A stretch of 37,890 nt of DNA from Calditrichales bacterium (GTDB taxonomy: Bacteria; Calditrichota; Calditrichia; Calditrichales; J004). Both the position numbers and the translations under genes were made by a program. The DNA is taken from the NCBI GenBank assembly GCA_015493745.1, contig WGCN01000147.1, forward strand, positions 1 to 37,890, read 5' to 3'. Below, one piece after another: positions 1 through 8,321 of the stretch (the first letter of the stretch is position 1; the number at the start of each line of letters is the position of its first letter). A model generated the notes under the pieces. That model was not told the DNA's origin, did no database searches, and saw nothing but the letters and a program-made list of their open reading frames with translations.

Positions 1-127
1 CGGTTACAAGGAGGCGGGTCGCTACAGCGTGGCCTTCGACGCCTCGCGCCTGGCTTCGGGTATGTATGTCTATCGCCTGGAGGCCGGAAAATATTCCGCC
101 GTGCGCCGCATGCTGTTGATGAAGTAA
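1..127 (+). CDS. C-terminal end of a T9SS-secreted protein (partial)
   Basis: Only the last 41 codons are in the window, in the frame beginning at base 2 and ending with TAA at 125-127. They read as the end of a type IX secretion (Por) sorting domain: a G-x-Y-x-V-x-F-D-A-S strand, the L-A-S-G-M-Y-V-Y-R-L turn and a final basic strand ending M-L-L-M-K. In this family the domain directs export across the outer membrane and is then cleaved. The passenger domain lies outside the window, so its function cannot be stated. A perfect intrinsic terminator follows 24 bases after the stop, so this gene ends its transcription unit. Confidence 0.85.
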   Translation, partial: GYKEAGRYSVAFDASRLASGMYVYRLEAGKYSAVRRMLLMK

Positions 128-150
128 ACAGGCCGTCAGGTCAGACTGTA

Positions 151-178
151 ACCCCGGCACTACCGCCGGGGTTTTTTT
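151..178 (+). terminator. Rho-independent terminator
   Basis: CCCCGGC (152-158) pairs perfectly with GCCGGGG (165-171) around a 6-base loop, followed by seven T (172-178). It terminates the T9SS cargo gene that ends at 127. Confidence 0.9.
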
Positions 179-254
179 ATGCCGATGATGCCGCCCCACC
201 CCCGTGGCTCCCCGCATCCAGTTGAAGGGCGCGTCCCCGATGTGCGGTATGCCA

Positions 255-283
255 TTGAATTGTGCCCCGATTATGGCTACACT
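255..283 (+). promoter_or_regulatory. Candidate sigma-70 promoter of the glycoside hydrolase gene
   Basis: TTGAAT (255-260) and TACACT (278-283) are separated by 17 bases, each matching the consensus at 4 of 6 positions. The predicted start near 290 gives a leader of about 60 bases before the ATG at 352, which has a weak AAAAGG ribosome site. It is the best pair in the 179-351 gap, which otherwise shows nothing. Confidence 0.3.
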
Positions 284-351
284 ATGCACAAGCGGCGTGT
301 TGAGGGAATAGCCCCTTTGACGAAACCGTTAAAAACCAAAAAAGGTCGGCC

Positions 352-1989
352 ATGAAAAGCATATTCGTTTTGTTATTATTTTTAATTCCCTTACGGGCGG
401 CGGACATTGTTGTTGACGCCGCGGATACTTCGGTGGTTGAACTGCGAAGGATTTTTGACGCCTTCCGTTCCGGTCAGCCCGCCGGGCCGGAACGGCTGCG
501 GCAGATCGGCAGCCGCCAGGTGCGCATGTTCCCGCCGCTCTCATTCCGTTCTTTCTATTATAATTACACTGAATTTGATGTAGTTAAGGGTACTTATCCT
601 AATCTGACCTATGACTTTGGTCGGGTAGATAGCAACTGGGTGGGCCCGGTGGTGGCCGAAGGGGCCGATGTGATCCTGGGCTATTGCTATATGCCGGAAT
701 CGCTGGGCCCGGACGCCCTGGAGCCGCCCTCGGATTATGCCGCCTGGGAGGAGTTTAATTATAACTGGGCCCGGCATTACTACACAAAATATGGCATCAC
801 CACCTTTGAAATCTGGAATGAACCGGACTACAGCGAGTTTTTTACCGGCAGCCGCGCCGACTATTTTGAGATGTATAAATATGCCGCCCGCGGCATAAAA
901 CGCGCCGTGCCCCAGGCCCGTATCGGCGGTCCGGCCCTGGCCAACAATACCGGCTGGGTGGGCCCTTTTCTGGACTATATCATACAGAATAGTCTGCCGG
1001 TGCATTTTATCAGCTATCACGCCCAGGATAACGGTTTTAGGGATGAGGGCAGTAAATATCACCGGCGCTATCAGGATATTGTGGCCGAACTGGAAGCCCG
1101 GGGCATGGACTCGGTTACCGTGGTGCTGGATGAGTTTTCCTATGAATTAAACCCGGATCAGGGCGACAGATACACGCGCAGCGAGGCGGCGGCCTGGTTT
1201 GCCGGTTCCTTTCACTTTATGCTCAACAACATGCCCCGGCTTTCACGATTCAATAAAACCATCACCGATAACGGCGACGCCTTTGACAAGTGGAAGTACA
1301 ACGGCCTGGTGACCACCGATAATATCCCCAAAGCCAAGTTCAATGTTTTCCGCATGTATGCCATGATGCCCGAACGGGGGGTGCGGGTAACGGCAGACTC
1401 TTCCCTGGGGGCCATGGCCTCCCGCAATGACAGCGGTCTCTATCTGATGGTCTGGAATAAAGATTCGCAGGGGCAAACGGCGGATATTACCCTGAACAAT
1501 CTGCCCTTTAAGTCGGACAGCGTGGATATTTACACCATCGATCCGGATCATGCCTCCTATTTTGACAATGATTCCACCGCCGAACTGGAGCTGACCGAAA
1601 CCCTGGCCCTGCCCGATAGCGGCGTCCCCCTGAGCCGGGCCCTGCGCGAGTACAGCGTTAACCTGTTTGTGTTCAGGAACAGCGGTGTGATCAGTTCCCT
1701 GGCCGAAACCCGGCCGATACCGCGAAGTTTGCGTCTGTTGTCGGCATACCCCAACCCTTTTAATCCGCGTACCACACTGCGCCTGCAACTGGAGCGACGG
1801 GAACGGTTGCGTATATCGGTGTGGAATGTCCGTGGCGAGCTGCTGATTAAGCATCCGCCGGCCTGGTTCGATGCCGGTGAGAGCCGCGTGGCGCTGGATA
1901 TGAATGGTTATTCCGGCGGGGTTTATTTTGTGGAGGTGCGCGCGGATGCCGGTTGGCGGCAAACGGTAAAGGTGGTGTTGCTCAGGTAA
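352..1989 (+). CDS. Secreted GH39-like (clan GH-A) glycoside hydrolase with T9SS sorting domain
   Basis: The 545-residue product has a signal peptide (about residues 1-17), a TIM-barrel catalytic region and a C-terminal type IX sorting domain (about 461-545, beginning S-A-Y-P-N-P-F-N-P). The barrel carries F-E-I-W-N-E-P, where E157 is the expected acid/base, and V-V-L-D-E-F, where E261 is the expected nucleophile. This pair of glutamates on strands 4 and 7 is the clan GH-A signature, and the W-N-E-P-D context most resembles GH39 (beta-xylosidase / iduronidase type). A beta-sandwich stretch (about 345-445) separates barrel and sorting domain. It should be exported to the cell surface or released and cleave plant- or algal-type glycans; the substrate cannot be read from sequence. 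The start is chosen because the signal peptide follows immediately. It converges with napD, with no clear terminator between them. Confidence 0.75.
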   Translation: MKSIFVLLLFLIPLRAADIVVDAADTSVVELRRIFDAFRSGQPAGPERLRQIGSRQVRMFPPLSFRSFYYNYTEFDVVKGTYPNLTYDFGRVDSNWVGPVVAEGADVILGYCYMPESLGPDALEPPSDYAAWEEFNYNWARHYYTKYGITTFEIWNEPDYSEFFTGSRADYFEMYKYAARGIKRAVPQARIGGPALANNTGWVGPFLDYIIQNSLPVHFISYHAQDNGFRDEGSKYHRRYQDIVAELEARGMDSVTVVLDEFSYELNPDQGDRYTRSEAAAWFAGSFHFMLNNMPRLSRFNKTITDNGDAFDKWKYNGLVTTDNIPKAKFNVFRMYAMMPERGVRVTADSSLGAMASRNDSGLYLMVWNKDSQGQTADITLNNLPFKSDSVDIYTIDPDHASYFDNDSTAELELTETLALPDSGVPLSRALREYSVNLFVFRNSGVISSLAETRPIPRSLRLLSAYPNPFNPRTTLRLQLERRERLRISVWNVRGELLIKHPPAWFDAGESRVALDMNGYSGGVYFVEVRADAGWRQTVKVVLLR

Positions 1990-2053
1990 AACCGGTATGG
2001 CCAAAGACAACCCATGAAAAATATGCGCTGCGGGTCCGGAGAGGGAAACGGTT

Positions 2054-2404
2054 TTACTTTAAACCGTGATTACGCAAATCACCGCTATAGCGTATGTCCC
2101 CGGCTTTAACCCGGTCATCGTTCAGCCAGTCGGGATAGTCCGGATGACGGTTCAGCTTGTCTCGTTCGCTTTCAAGCTCGTCTTCACAAAAAGAATAGAT
2201 CATGGTGGCGGAGAGGACAAAGGGGCTTTGCTCAACCTGTTTCAGTTTACGCAGCTCATCGCTCACATCCTCCCCTTCGATGGTAACAATAATGGTACCG
2301 TTTTTGGCATGATGAACTTCGCAAAAGCCGCCGGCGGATAACGCCGCCGCCGCTTCGGCACACTTTTCCGGCAATGTTTTTACAATAAGGCTGGATATAT
2401 TCAC
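2054..2404 (-). CDS. napD: NapD, chaperone for the NapA twin-arginine signal
   Basis: A small cytoplasmic protein of 116 residues. It begins N-I-S-S-L-I-V and has the NapD core pattern: a beta-strand, a helix containing A-A-A-A-L, then the H-H-A-K-N-G-T-I-I-V-T-I-E-G strand and an M-I-Y-S-F strand near the end. NapD proteins bind the Tat signal peptide of NapA and delay export until the molybdenum cofactor is inserted. It is somewhat longer than the usual roughly 90 residues, because of a polar tail after the fold. The start is GTG (2402-2404) overlapping the napB stop as GTGA, which indicates translational coupling. It is the last gene of the nap operon. The fold is short, so identification leans partly on position. 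Confidence 0.85.
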   Translation of the reverse strand: MNISSLIVKTLPEKCAEAAAALSAGGFCEVHHAKNGTIIVTIEGEDVSDELRKLKQVEQSPFVLSATMIYSFCEDELESERDKLNRHPDYPDWLNDDRVKAGDIRYSGDLRNHGLK

Positions 2405-2994
2405 TTCTTGTCCTCCTTCCTGTCGATGCCTTCACTGAGCCGGTCTATTAAATCCGAATGGGACAGGTTATACTTTTCTCTGAATTCCTGTGTAAACAGA
2501 TTGCTTATATCCACTTTAATATCCGCCTGAGGAACATGACACTGTGAGCAATTGAAGTAGGCAAAATTCAGTTGCTGCAACTTTTTAACCTGTAAATCCC
2601 CGGACGGGTTTTTGTAAATACCGTCCTCGAGAATCAGGCGTGGACGTATATCGGACAGATGGGTTTCCGGAAAGGGAGTGGCTTTGACTTCCCTGGCCTT
2701 TTCCGGCGTATGGCAGGAGAGGCAAATATTACGCCGGGCCGTAATGGGTAAAAAACCAGCCGTTGTGTGCGGGATAAGGGGAGGGGCGTTTTCAAAGGAG
2801 CGTTCGAACTTAGCCCCTTCTCCGGGCCGCTCGCCAAGATACTTCGGCCGTGTTTCCAGATCGGTATCCTCGGACATGACATCGGCATCAATCAGGCCGA
2901 GCTTGTCTTCATCAATTCCCCCATCGGGTTTGGGGACGTCACAGGCTATGAACACAAATAAAATCAAAATTAATGGAAGTGCTGTCTTTTTCAT
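2401..2994 (-). CDS. napB: NapB, diheme cytochrome subunit of periplasmic nitrate reductase, as a lipoprotein
   Basis: This 197-residue protein has two heme c sites, C-L-S-C-H (91-95) and C-S-Q-C-H (149-153), with H76 (I-P-H-T-T) and H111 (E-T-H-L-S) placed as the distal ligands. This is the NapB pattern. NapB receives electrons and passes them to the [4Fe-4S] cluster and Mo centre of NapA. The N-terminus is a hydrophobic helix ending V-F-I-A-C, a plausible lipobox with C18 as the lipidated residue. It is followed by an acidic 60-residue linker. NapB is normally a soluble periplasmic protein, so membrane tethering is unusual. The gene lies 6 bases after napH and overlaps napD. Confidence 0.92.
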   Translation of the reverse strand: MKKTALPLILILFVFIACDVPKPDGGIDEDKLGLIDADVMSEDTDLETRPKYLGERPGEGAKFERSFENAPPLIPHTTAGFLPITARRNICLSCHTPEKAREVKATPFPETHLSDIRPRLILEDGIYKNPSGDLQVKKLQQLNFAYFNCSQCHVPQADIKVDISNLFTQEFREKYNLSHSDLIDRLSEGIDRKEDKK

Positions 2995-3000
2995 AATCTT

Positions 3001-3834
3001 TCATCTTTTGTTATGATTGTTTTTAATATAGTTCATTGCAAAATTGAGCGCGTTATCTTCGCAAACATCAATGCATCTGGCACAAAGGGTACATTCTCCG
3101 CTTTTGATGTATCCGTCCTTTTTTCCCACGCGTGAAAGAACCTGAACCTCGGGACATACGGAAAAACATTCATTGCACAGGGTACAGTTGTCCTTATCAT
3201 GGTAAACCTTTAAAAGACCGTACTTTCCGTTTAGGGCGTAAAAAGCGCCCAGGGGGCAAAGGTAGCCGCACCAACCGTTTCTCGCGACTGCCCAGTCGAA
3301 GAGAAAAAGAGCGGTGATAAAAAGCCATCCGCCTCCCACGCCAAAGATTATCGACCGGCTAAGGATGGTGACGGGACTGACCATTTCAAAGGCGGCCACA
3401 CCGATAACGGCGGAAATTATCAGACCAAGGGCCAACAGATAATAACGTACGTTTCGGGAAAGAACAATCCTTTTGTTGTTTTTTATGTTCAGCTTTCTCT
3501 TACTCCAGGCCGTAAAGTCGGATACAAGATTAACGGGACATACCCAGGCACAAAAAAACCTTCCTCCGATGATGGCGTAAAACAATAAGACGATCAAGGC
3601 CCCGATCAGCAAATCCGCCGCGGCCCAATAGCCGCCGGCCAGCATTTGCAAAACGGCATAAGGATCGCTGAGTACAATGCGATCCAATATTTTGGCGGAG
3701 CTGTAGTTTCCCGTTAAGACTTTCCAGCCGAAATAATTGCCGCCGAAAAAAAGAACCAGAATGGCGAGCTGACTGACTCTTCTTAATATCAAAAATTTAT
3801 TTTTTCTCAGTGACGCCATTTCAATAAAGCTCAT
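3001..3834 (-). CDS. napH: NapH, membrane quinol-oxidising Fe-S protein
   Basis: An integral membrane protein of 277 residues with about four to five hydrophobic helices. It has the two C-x3-C-P motifs typical of NapH (C95-C99 and C189-C193) and a cytoplasmic C-terminal 2x[4Fe-4S] ferredoxin domain (C217, C220, C223, C227 and C248, C251, C254, C258). The second cluster is followed by E instead of the usual P. In epsilonproteobacterial Nap systems NapH with NapG forms a quinol dehydrogenase that supplies NapB/NapA, replacing NapC. It overlaps napG by 14 bases and is 6 bases from napB. The next in-frame start, M6, would still overlap napG slightly; the upstream ATG is kept because it includes the conserved basic N-terminus. 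Confidence 0.93.
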   Translation of the reverse strand: MSFIEMASLRKNKFLILRRVSQLAILVLFFGGNYFGWKVLTGNYSSAKILDRIVLSDPYAVLQMLAGGYWAAADLLIGALIVLLFYAIIGGRFFCAWVCPVNLVSDFTAWSKRKLNIKNNKRIVLSRNVRYYLLALGLIISAVIGVAAFEMVSPVTILSRSIIFGVGGGWLFITALFLFDWAVARNGWCGYLCPLGAFYALNGKYGLLKVYHDKDNCTLCNECFSVCPEVQVLSRVGKKDGYIKSGECTLCARCIDVCEDNALNFAMNYIKNNHNKR

Positions 3835-4597
3835 TGTCTTCGTTTAAATAGTTCAGGCCGGATTCAATATCCTCCTCATCGGTGGTAGCCGGTTCCTTCA
3901 GTTCCATCCTTTTTTCATCCGCTTTGTCCCACCCTTTAATGTAATGGCCGCCCGCCTTGCCGGTGGCGATCTTTACCGGCAGAACGGATATGGCCGCCTC
4001 TTCCACCACGCACACATGTTCACAGACTCCGCATCCGGTGCAATGGTCGCCATTGACTACGGGCAACAGGTAGGCGTGTTTTTGTGTTCGCTCATTGCGT
4101 TTGCGTTCAATGATCAGGGCTTTATCGAGCAAAGGGCAGGCGCGGTAACAGACATCGCACTGAATGCCCCAAAAGGCGATGCACGCTTTGGGGTCGATAA
4201 TGGCCATGCCCATTTTGGCCGTATCAATCGACGGTTGAGATCCTTTTGCCTGCAATCGTTTCAGATCCAGGGCACCCGACGGACAATTACGGGTGCAGGG
4301 GATATCGGTACACATATAGCAGGGTATTTCCCGAGGCTTAAAATAGGGGGTTCCCACGGCTTTTCCGTCGCCGGGAGTCGCCAGTTTCAGTGTGTCATAG
4401 GGACACACTTCCACACATTGTCCGCATTTGATGCAGGCCTGAACGAAGTCCCGGTCATTCTCAAAAGCCCCCGGCGGTCTCAGGGCCAGTTCGGTTTCCG
4501 CCGCGTTACCGGCAGCGCTTCCCCAAAGCAGGCCGCCGAACCCCATGAAGGCCCCACTTTTAAACAGATTCTCGATCACCTTGCGTCTTGAAGCCAT
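3821..4597 (-). CDS. napG: NapG, periplasmic ferredoxin-type subunit with Tat signal
   Basis: The 258-residue protein starts with a twin-arginine signal (S-R-R-K-V-I-E, residues 3-9, then a hydrophobic stretch to about residue 30). It carries four [4Fe-4S] motifs: C55/C58/C61/C65, C93/C96/C101/C105, C139/C147/C150/C154 and C186/C189/C192/C196. This arrangement is that of the NapG/MauM family. NapG is exported folded and mediates electron flow between membrane NapH and periplasmic NapB/NapA. The ATG is immediately adjacent to the napA stop (4598), and the gene overlaps napH, so the three are translationally coupled. The signal has K-V-I-E rather than the common D-F-L-K after the two arginines. 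The acidic tail after residue 230 is not conserved in my memory of the family. Confidence 0.93.
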   Translation of the reverse strand: MASRRKVIENLFKSGAFMGFGGLLWGSAAGNAAETELALRPPGAFENDRDFVQACIKCGQCVEVCPYDTLKLATPGDGKAVGTPYFKPREIPCYMCTDIPCTRNCPSGALDLKRLQAKGSQPSIDTAKMGMAIIDPKACIAFWGIQCDVCYRACPLLDKALIIERKRNERTQKHAYLLPVVNGDHCTGCGVCEHVCVVEEAAISVLPVKIATGKAGGHYIKGWDKADEKRMELKEPATTDEEDIESGLNYLNEDNELY

Positions 4598-7393
4598 TTA
4601 ACTTTCCACTTTATAGACTTTTACCGCACATTTCTTAAAGTCGGTTTGCTTGCTCATCGGACAGGTGGCATCCAGGCACACCTTGTTGATAAACACCTTT
4701 TCATCAAACCAGGGCACATAGACGGTGCCGGCGGGCATTCTGTTACGGCCTCTTGTGTCAACATGAGCCTTTACCTTGCCCCGTCGGGATTCAATCCACA
4801 CCTTGTCGCCGTCGGAAACGTTCAGCTTTTTTGCATCTCCGGGATTCATGAAGCATAAGGCCTCGGGGACAGCCCGGTAAAGTTCCGGTACGCGCATGGT
4901 CATTGTTCCGCTGTGCCAATGTTCCAAAACCCTTCCGGTGCTAAGCCAGAAGGGATAGTTCCTGTCCGGCATCTCGGGGGGATCCATATAGGGTCTGAAA
5001 AATATCTTTGCCCTGTTTGGCAGTTTTATTTTTCCCCTGGTGGCGACGGGCCCCCGGAGCGTTCCCTGCGGTATTTCCTTGAGCGCCTTACCGTAAAAGG
5101 CAAAGGCGCCGGTGCCGGCTTTTTTGGCGTAAACATCATATTTGGCGTTAAAGCGCCATAAGGTTTCTTTTCCGTCAACCACCGGCCATTTGAGTCCCCG
5201 CACCTTGTGGTAAAGATCGAAAGGGGCCAGATCATGGGCATGGCCAAGGCCGAAACGCCGGTACTCTTCCCACAGATATTTCTGAATAAAGAAACCGTAA
5301 CCGGTAAACACCTTGCCGTCGGATCCGGGAACATGGCGCTTGTCTCCGGCCACTTCCGAGTTCAGGCGACCCTCGCCCACGGGATCGGGCCATTTGTAGC
5401 TTTTGGCCTCCTCATTGGCGAAAAGAACATCATAGAGGGTGTCGTCTTCCGAGTAGCCCATCTTTTTTGCTTTCTCCAAAACATCGGGCAATCCGCCGTC
5501 CATTCCGGGAATCGCCTTGGCCCCCCAAACCTCTTTCAGTTTGAAGCGCTTGGAAAGCTCCACAAACTGCCAGGTGTCGGACATGGCTTCACCCACCGGG
5601 GTGACTTGTTGAATCCAGTGTTGTGTGCGTCTTTCGGCATTTCCGTAGGCGCCCCACTTTTCATAGATCATCGCCGTCGGTAATATCAGATCGGAGACTT
5701 TGGCCGATATGCCGGGATAGGCCTCGCTGCAAACGATAAAGTTATCCATCTCCCTGGCCGCCTTAAGCCAGTGGTTGGCATTGGCTGTATTTTGATAAGG
5801 ATTACTGACGTTTATCCAGGCGAATTTTATCTTACCGTCCTCGATATTGCGGTGCATTTTCATCAGATGTGTGCCCACCTTGGGATTCAGCGTTCCCTCG
5901 GGGATTTTCCAGATATCTTCCGAAAACTTTCTGTGCCCGGGATTGGCCACAACCAAATCGGCGGGCAGGCGGTGGGCAAAGGTTCCCACCTCCCTTGCCG
6001 TGCCACAGGCCGAGGGTTGGCCGGTCAGGCTAAAGGCGCCGTTGCCGGGCTGGGCGTGCTTGCCCAGCAGAAAATGAACCATGTAGGCCTGCTCGTTTAC
6101 CCAGGAACCGCGGGTATGCTGATTCATGCCCATGGTCCAAAAGGAAGTAACGGTGCGTCCCTTTTCCATATACAGACGGGCCAATGTCTTAAGCTTCTTT
6201 TTGAAGGAATCAAGGGATTCCTCCGGGTCGCCCTTGGCCAGACGGGCCACAAAGTCGAGGTCGTAGGGCCTGAGGGCCTTTTTAAACTCCTCAAAGGAAA
6301 TAGACCAATGTTTCACCGGCTTGGCGGTATTGTTCATCTTTAAGGTATCCCCCTCCCTGTAGCCGAGATAGGAGAGGGTTTTGGCCTCGCTGGCCGAGAT
6401 TTTCTTCTCGGTTTCAAACCGAACGGTTTCATTTTCCAAATCGGTAAACTTGGGGTGCCCCGGTTTCCTCATGCCGTATCCGGTATCCACGGGGCCGGTG
6501 GCAAAGATGGTATGGTTTTTTACAAAGTTCCAGTCGATGGCGGCGGGATTATTATAGACGATTTCATGCGCGATATAATTCCACAAGGCCAGATCCGTAT
6601 GGGGTTTGAAAACGATTTCCATATCCGCCAGGTCGGATGTCCGGTTTGTAAATGTGGTCAGGTTGACAACCCTTACCTTATCCGGATTGGAGAGCTTCCT
6701 TTCGGTAGCGCGCGACCAAAGAACCGGGTGCATTTCCGCCATATTGGCGCCCCAGGTTACGATGGTATCGGTCAGTTCGATGTCATCGTAGGTACCGGCC
6801 GGTTCGTCGATACCAAAGGTTTGAATGAACCCTACCACCGCCGAGGCCATGCAGTGACGTGCGTTGGGGTCAATGTTGTTCGATCGCAGGCCGGCTTTCA
6901 TTAACTTAACCGCGGCGTATCCTTCCATGATGGTATACTGTCCCGAACTGAAGATGGCGATCCCCGTTGGCCCCAGTTCATCCAGCGCGGCCTTCATGTG
7001 TTTTTCCATTTCATCAAAGGCGCGTTTCCAGCTTACCGGCCGGAATTTGCCTTTCTTGCTGAAATTACCGTCGGCGTCCATGCGTAACAGGGGCTTTTTC
7101 AGGCGGTCTTCGCCATACATTATCTTGGCGTTGAAATAGCCTTTGATGCAGTTGAGGCCTCTGTTTACCGGGGCCAGCGGGTCACCTTTGACGGCAACGA
7201 TGCGGTCGTTCTTTGTGGCGATCATGATCCCGCAACCGGTTCCGCAAAAACGGCAAACCGACTTATCCCACTTCCAACCTTGTTCTCCTTCCCTGGCACG
7301 GGCCTTAACCGTTTTCGGCAGGCTGACCATGGCGGCGGCCGCGGCGGCCATTACGGCCGAGCTCTTTATAAATTCTCTTCGGGTCTGTTTCAT
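4598..7393 (-). CDS. napA: NapA, catalytic subunit of periplasmic nitrate reductase
   Basis: The 931-residue protein reduces nitrate to nitrite in the periplasm. It has a Tat signal (R-R-E-F-I-K, residues 5-10, then an alanine-rich helix). The [4Fe-4S] motif C47-x2-C50-x3-C54 ends with C82, followed by the conserved electron-path lysine K84. The molybdenum-ligating cysteine is C181 in N-A-R-H-C-M-A-S. Molybdopterin guanine dinucleotide-binding stretches run through the middle and the C-terminal domain (V-W-I-E-S-R-R-G). It is about 100 residues longer than the proteobacterial 830-residue type and close to the long epsilonproteobacterial form, consistent with the accompanying napGH and missing napC. 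napG follows directly after the stop codon. The gene starts 49 bases after the cytochrome c gene. Confidence 0.97.
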   Translation of the reverse strand: MKQTRREFIKSSAVMAAAAAAMVSLPKTVKARAREGEQGWKWDKSVCRFCGTGCGIMIATKNDRIVAVKGDPLAPVNRGLNCIKGYFNAKIMYGEDRLKKPLLRMDADGNFSKKGKFRPVSWKRAFDEMEKHMKAALDELGPTGIAIFSSGQYTIMEGYAAVKLMKAGLRSNNIDPNARHCMASAVVGFIQTFGIDEPAGTYDDIELTDTIVTWGANMAEMHPVLWSRATERKLSNPDKVRVVNLTTFTNRTSDLADMEIVFKPHTDLALWNYIAHEIVYNNPAAIDWNFVKNHTIFATGPVDTGYGMRKPGHPKFTDLENETVRFETEKKISASEAKTLSYLGYREGDTLKMNNTAKPVKHWSISFEEFKKALRPYDLDFVARLAKGDPEESLDSFKKKLKTLARLYMEKGRTVTSFWTMGMNQHTRGSWVNEQAYMVHFLLGKHAQPGNGAFSLTGQPSACGTAREVGTFAHRLPADLVVANPGHRKFSEDIWKIPEGTLNPKVGTHLMKMHRNIEDGKIKFAWINVSNPYQNTANANHWLKAAREMDNFIVCSEAYPGISAKVSDLILPTAMIYEKWGAYGNAERRTQHWIQQVTPVGEAMSDTWQFVELSKRFKLKEVWGAKAIPGMDGGLPDVLEKAKKMGYSEDDTLYDVLFANEEAKSYKWPDPVGEGRLNSEVAGDKRHVPGSDGKVFTGYGFFIQKYLWEEYRRFGLGHAHDLAPFDLYHKVRGLKWPVVDGKETLWRFNAKYDVYAKKAGTGAFAFYGKALKEIPQGTLRGPVATRGKIKLPNRAKIFFRPYMDPPEMPDRNYPFWLSTGRVLEHWHSGTMTMRVPELYRAVPEALCFMNPGDAKKLNVSDGDKVWIESRRGKVKAHVDTRGRNRMPAGTVYVPWFDEKVFINKVCLDATCPMSKQTDFKKCAVKVYKVES

Positions 7394-7442
7394 AATGTTT
7401 ACTCTACAAGACTTAAAGGGTGATTGGTCAATAAATTCTTTT

Positions 7443-8321
7443 TTATGCTAATTTTTTCAACTTTCGTAATTGGTAAATAATGACAAACATAGCGCCCCAA
7501 ATGAATATGATTGTCGCATGGAAAATGATGTCCAGCCATAAGGGCGCCTGGTCATCGGTACTCCAAAGATGTCTTCCGGCAATGGCGCTTAACGGTTTGG
7601 TGGGTGTTCCCATGGGCAGTATGCGGGTTGTTTTGTCAAAACCGTAGCCTTTTCGCACCTTGGCTATGGCCGTTAAGTTACCCAGGGAATCACCGGGTAT
7701 TTTATGGTCAACATCGAAATAAGCAATTCCGAAGTCGTTTGTCCGGGTTTTTCCCAGTGGATATTTGCCAAACATGGTTTTTATAAAGGCCGACACATCG
7801 ATGCCCGCTTCAATTTCGCCGTCGGTTTTAACTTTAACCACCAGCTTATCCACATTTTCATCATAGGAAAGCTTAACATCAAACGTAGGTATCTCAATAC
7901 CTTCGAGATCGGGAACCGGCTGTACATAAGCCGGGTTCAGGCTGCGGAAATAGGCAATGATATTCCATATCTCGTCTTCGGAAAAAACATCTTCATATTT
8001 CGGCATCTGGTCGCGCCCGGTTTTGATTTTGTAGAACAGGGCTCCGTCGGTTTGTTTTTGGAACCGTTCGCCGGCCGGATCGCCCGGTGAGGGCACCATT
8101 AAAGCGTAGTTGGCCTCCGTTGGCGTGCCGTGACAGGAGGCACAGGAAGATTCGTAGAGCATTCTCCCTTCATTGACCATATCCTCATTGAACATATGGA
8201 AGCTGATTTTATCCTTGGCCTCCGCGGGAACTTCCCACCGGCTCTGCCCAAGAAGCAGGGTTGATGTCAAAAAGAAGATGGACGCTGTTTTCATCAGTAT
8301 TCCGGTTTTTATCGTTTTCAT
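7443..8321 (-). CDS. Membrane-tethered monoheme cytochrome c
   Basis: A 292-residue protein with an N-terminal signal peptide (M10 is a possible alternative start), one class I heme site C60-A-S-C-H64 and a distal methionine M106 (D-Q-M-P-K-Y). An all-beta middle region (about 145-240) has no domain that I recognise. A C-terminal transmembrane anchor (about 261-283) precedes a basic tail. Topology puts the heme and beta domain in the periplasm. It overlaps the upstream NrfD-type gene by 4 bases and precedes napA, so it probably carries electrons from the NrfCD-like quinol module to NapB/NapA. The beta domain may dock to the Fe-S subunit or to NapA; that is inference. It is not NapC, which would have four hemes. 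Confidence 0.8.
   Translation of the reverse strand: MKTIKTGILMKTASIFFLTSTLLLGQSRWEVPAEAKDKISFHMFNEDMVNEGRMLYESSCASCHGTPTEANYALMVPSPGDPAGERFQKQTDGALFYKIKTGRDQMPKYEDVFSEDEIWNIIAYFRSLNPAYVQPVPDLEGIEIPTFDVKLSYDENVDKLVVKVKTDGEIEAGIDVSAFIKTMFGKYPLGKTRTNDFGIAYFDVDHKIPGDSLGNLTAIAKVRKGYGFDKTTRILPMGTPTKPLSAIAGRHLWSTDDQAPLWLDIIFHATIIFIWGAMFVIIYQLRKLKKLA

Noticed and set aside
317-322. TTGACG just before the glycoside hydrolase gene as a -35 element
   Set aside because: No plausible -10 lies 16-18 bases downstream before the start codon.
1243-2010. A 255-codon antisense frame over the glycoside hydrolase gene
   Set aside because: Low-complexity His/Gln/Gly-rich translation, typical of a shadow frame. 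The plus-strand gene has catalytic motifs and a sorting domain.
1990-2053. AAAACCG/CGGTTTT inverted repeat between the glycoside hydrolase and napD
   Set aside because: The arms are 7 bases with a 54-base gap and the only T-run is within the arm. It is too weak to call a terminator.
5207-6904. Several antisense frames of 100-190 codons over napA
   Set aside because: They are shadows of napA without start signals or recognisable domains.
7443-8321. Assigning the nap cytochrome as NapC
   Set aside because: It has one heme motif and a C-terminal anchor; NapC has four hemes and an N-terminal anchor.
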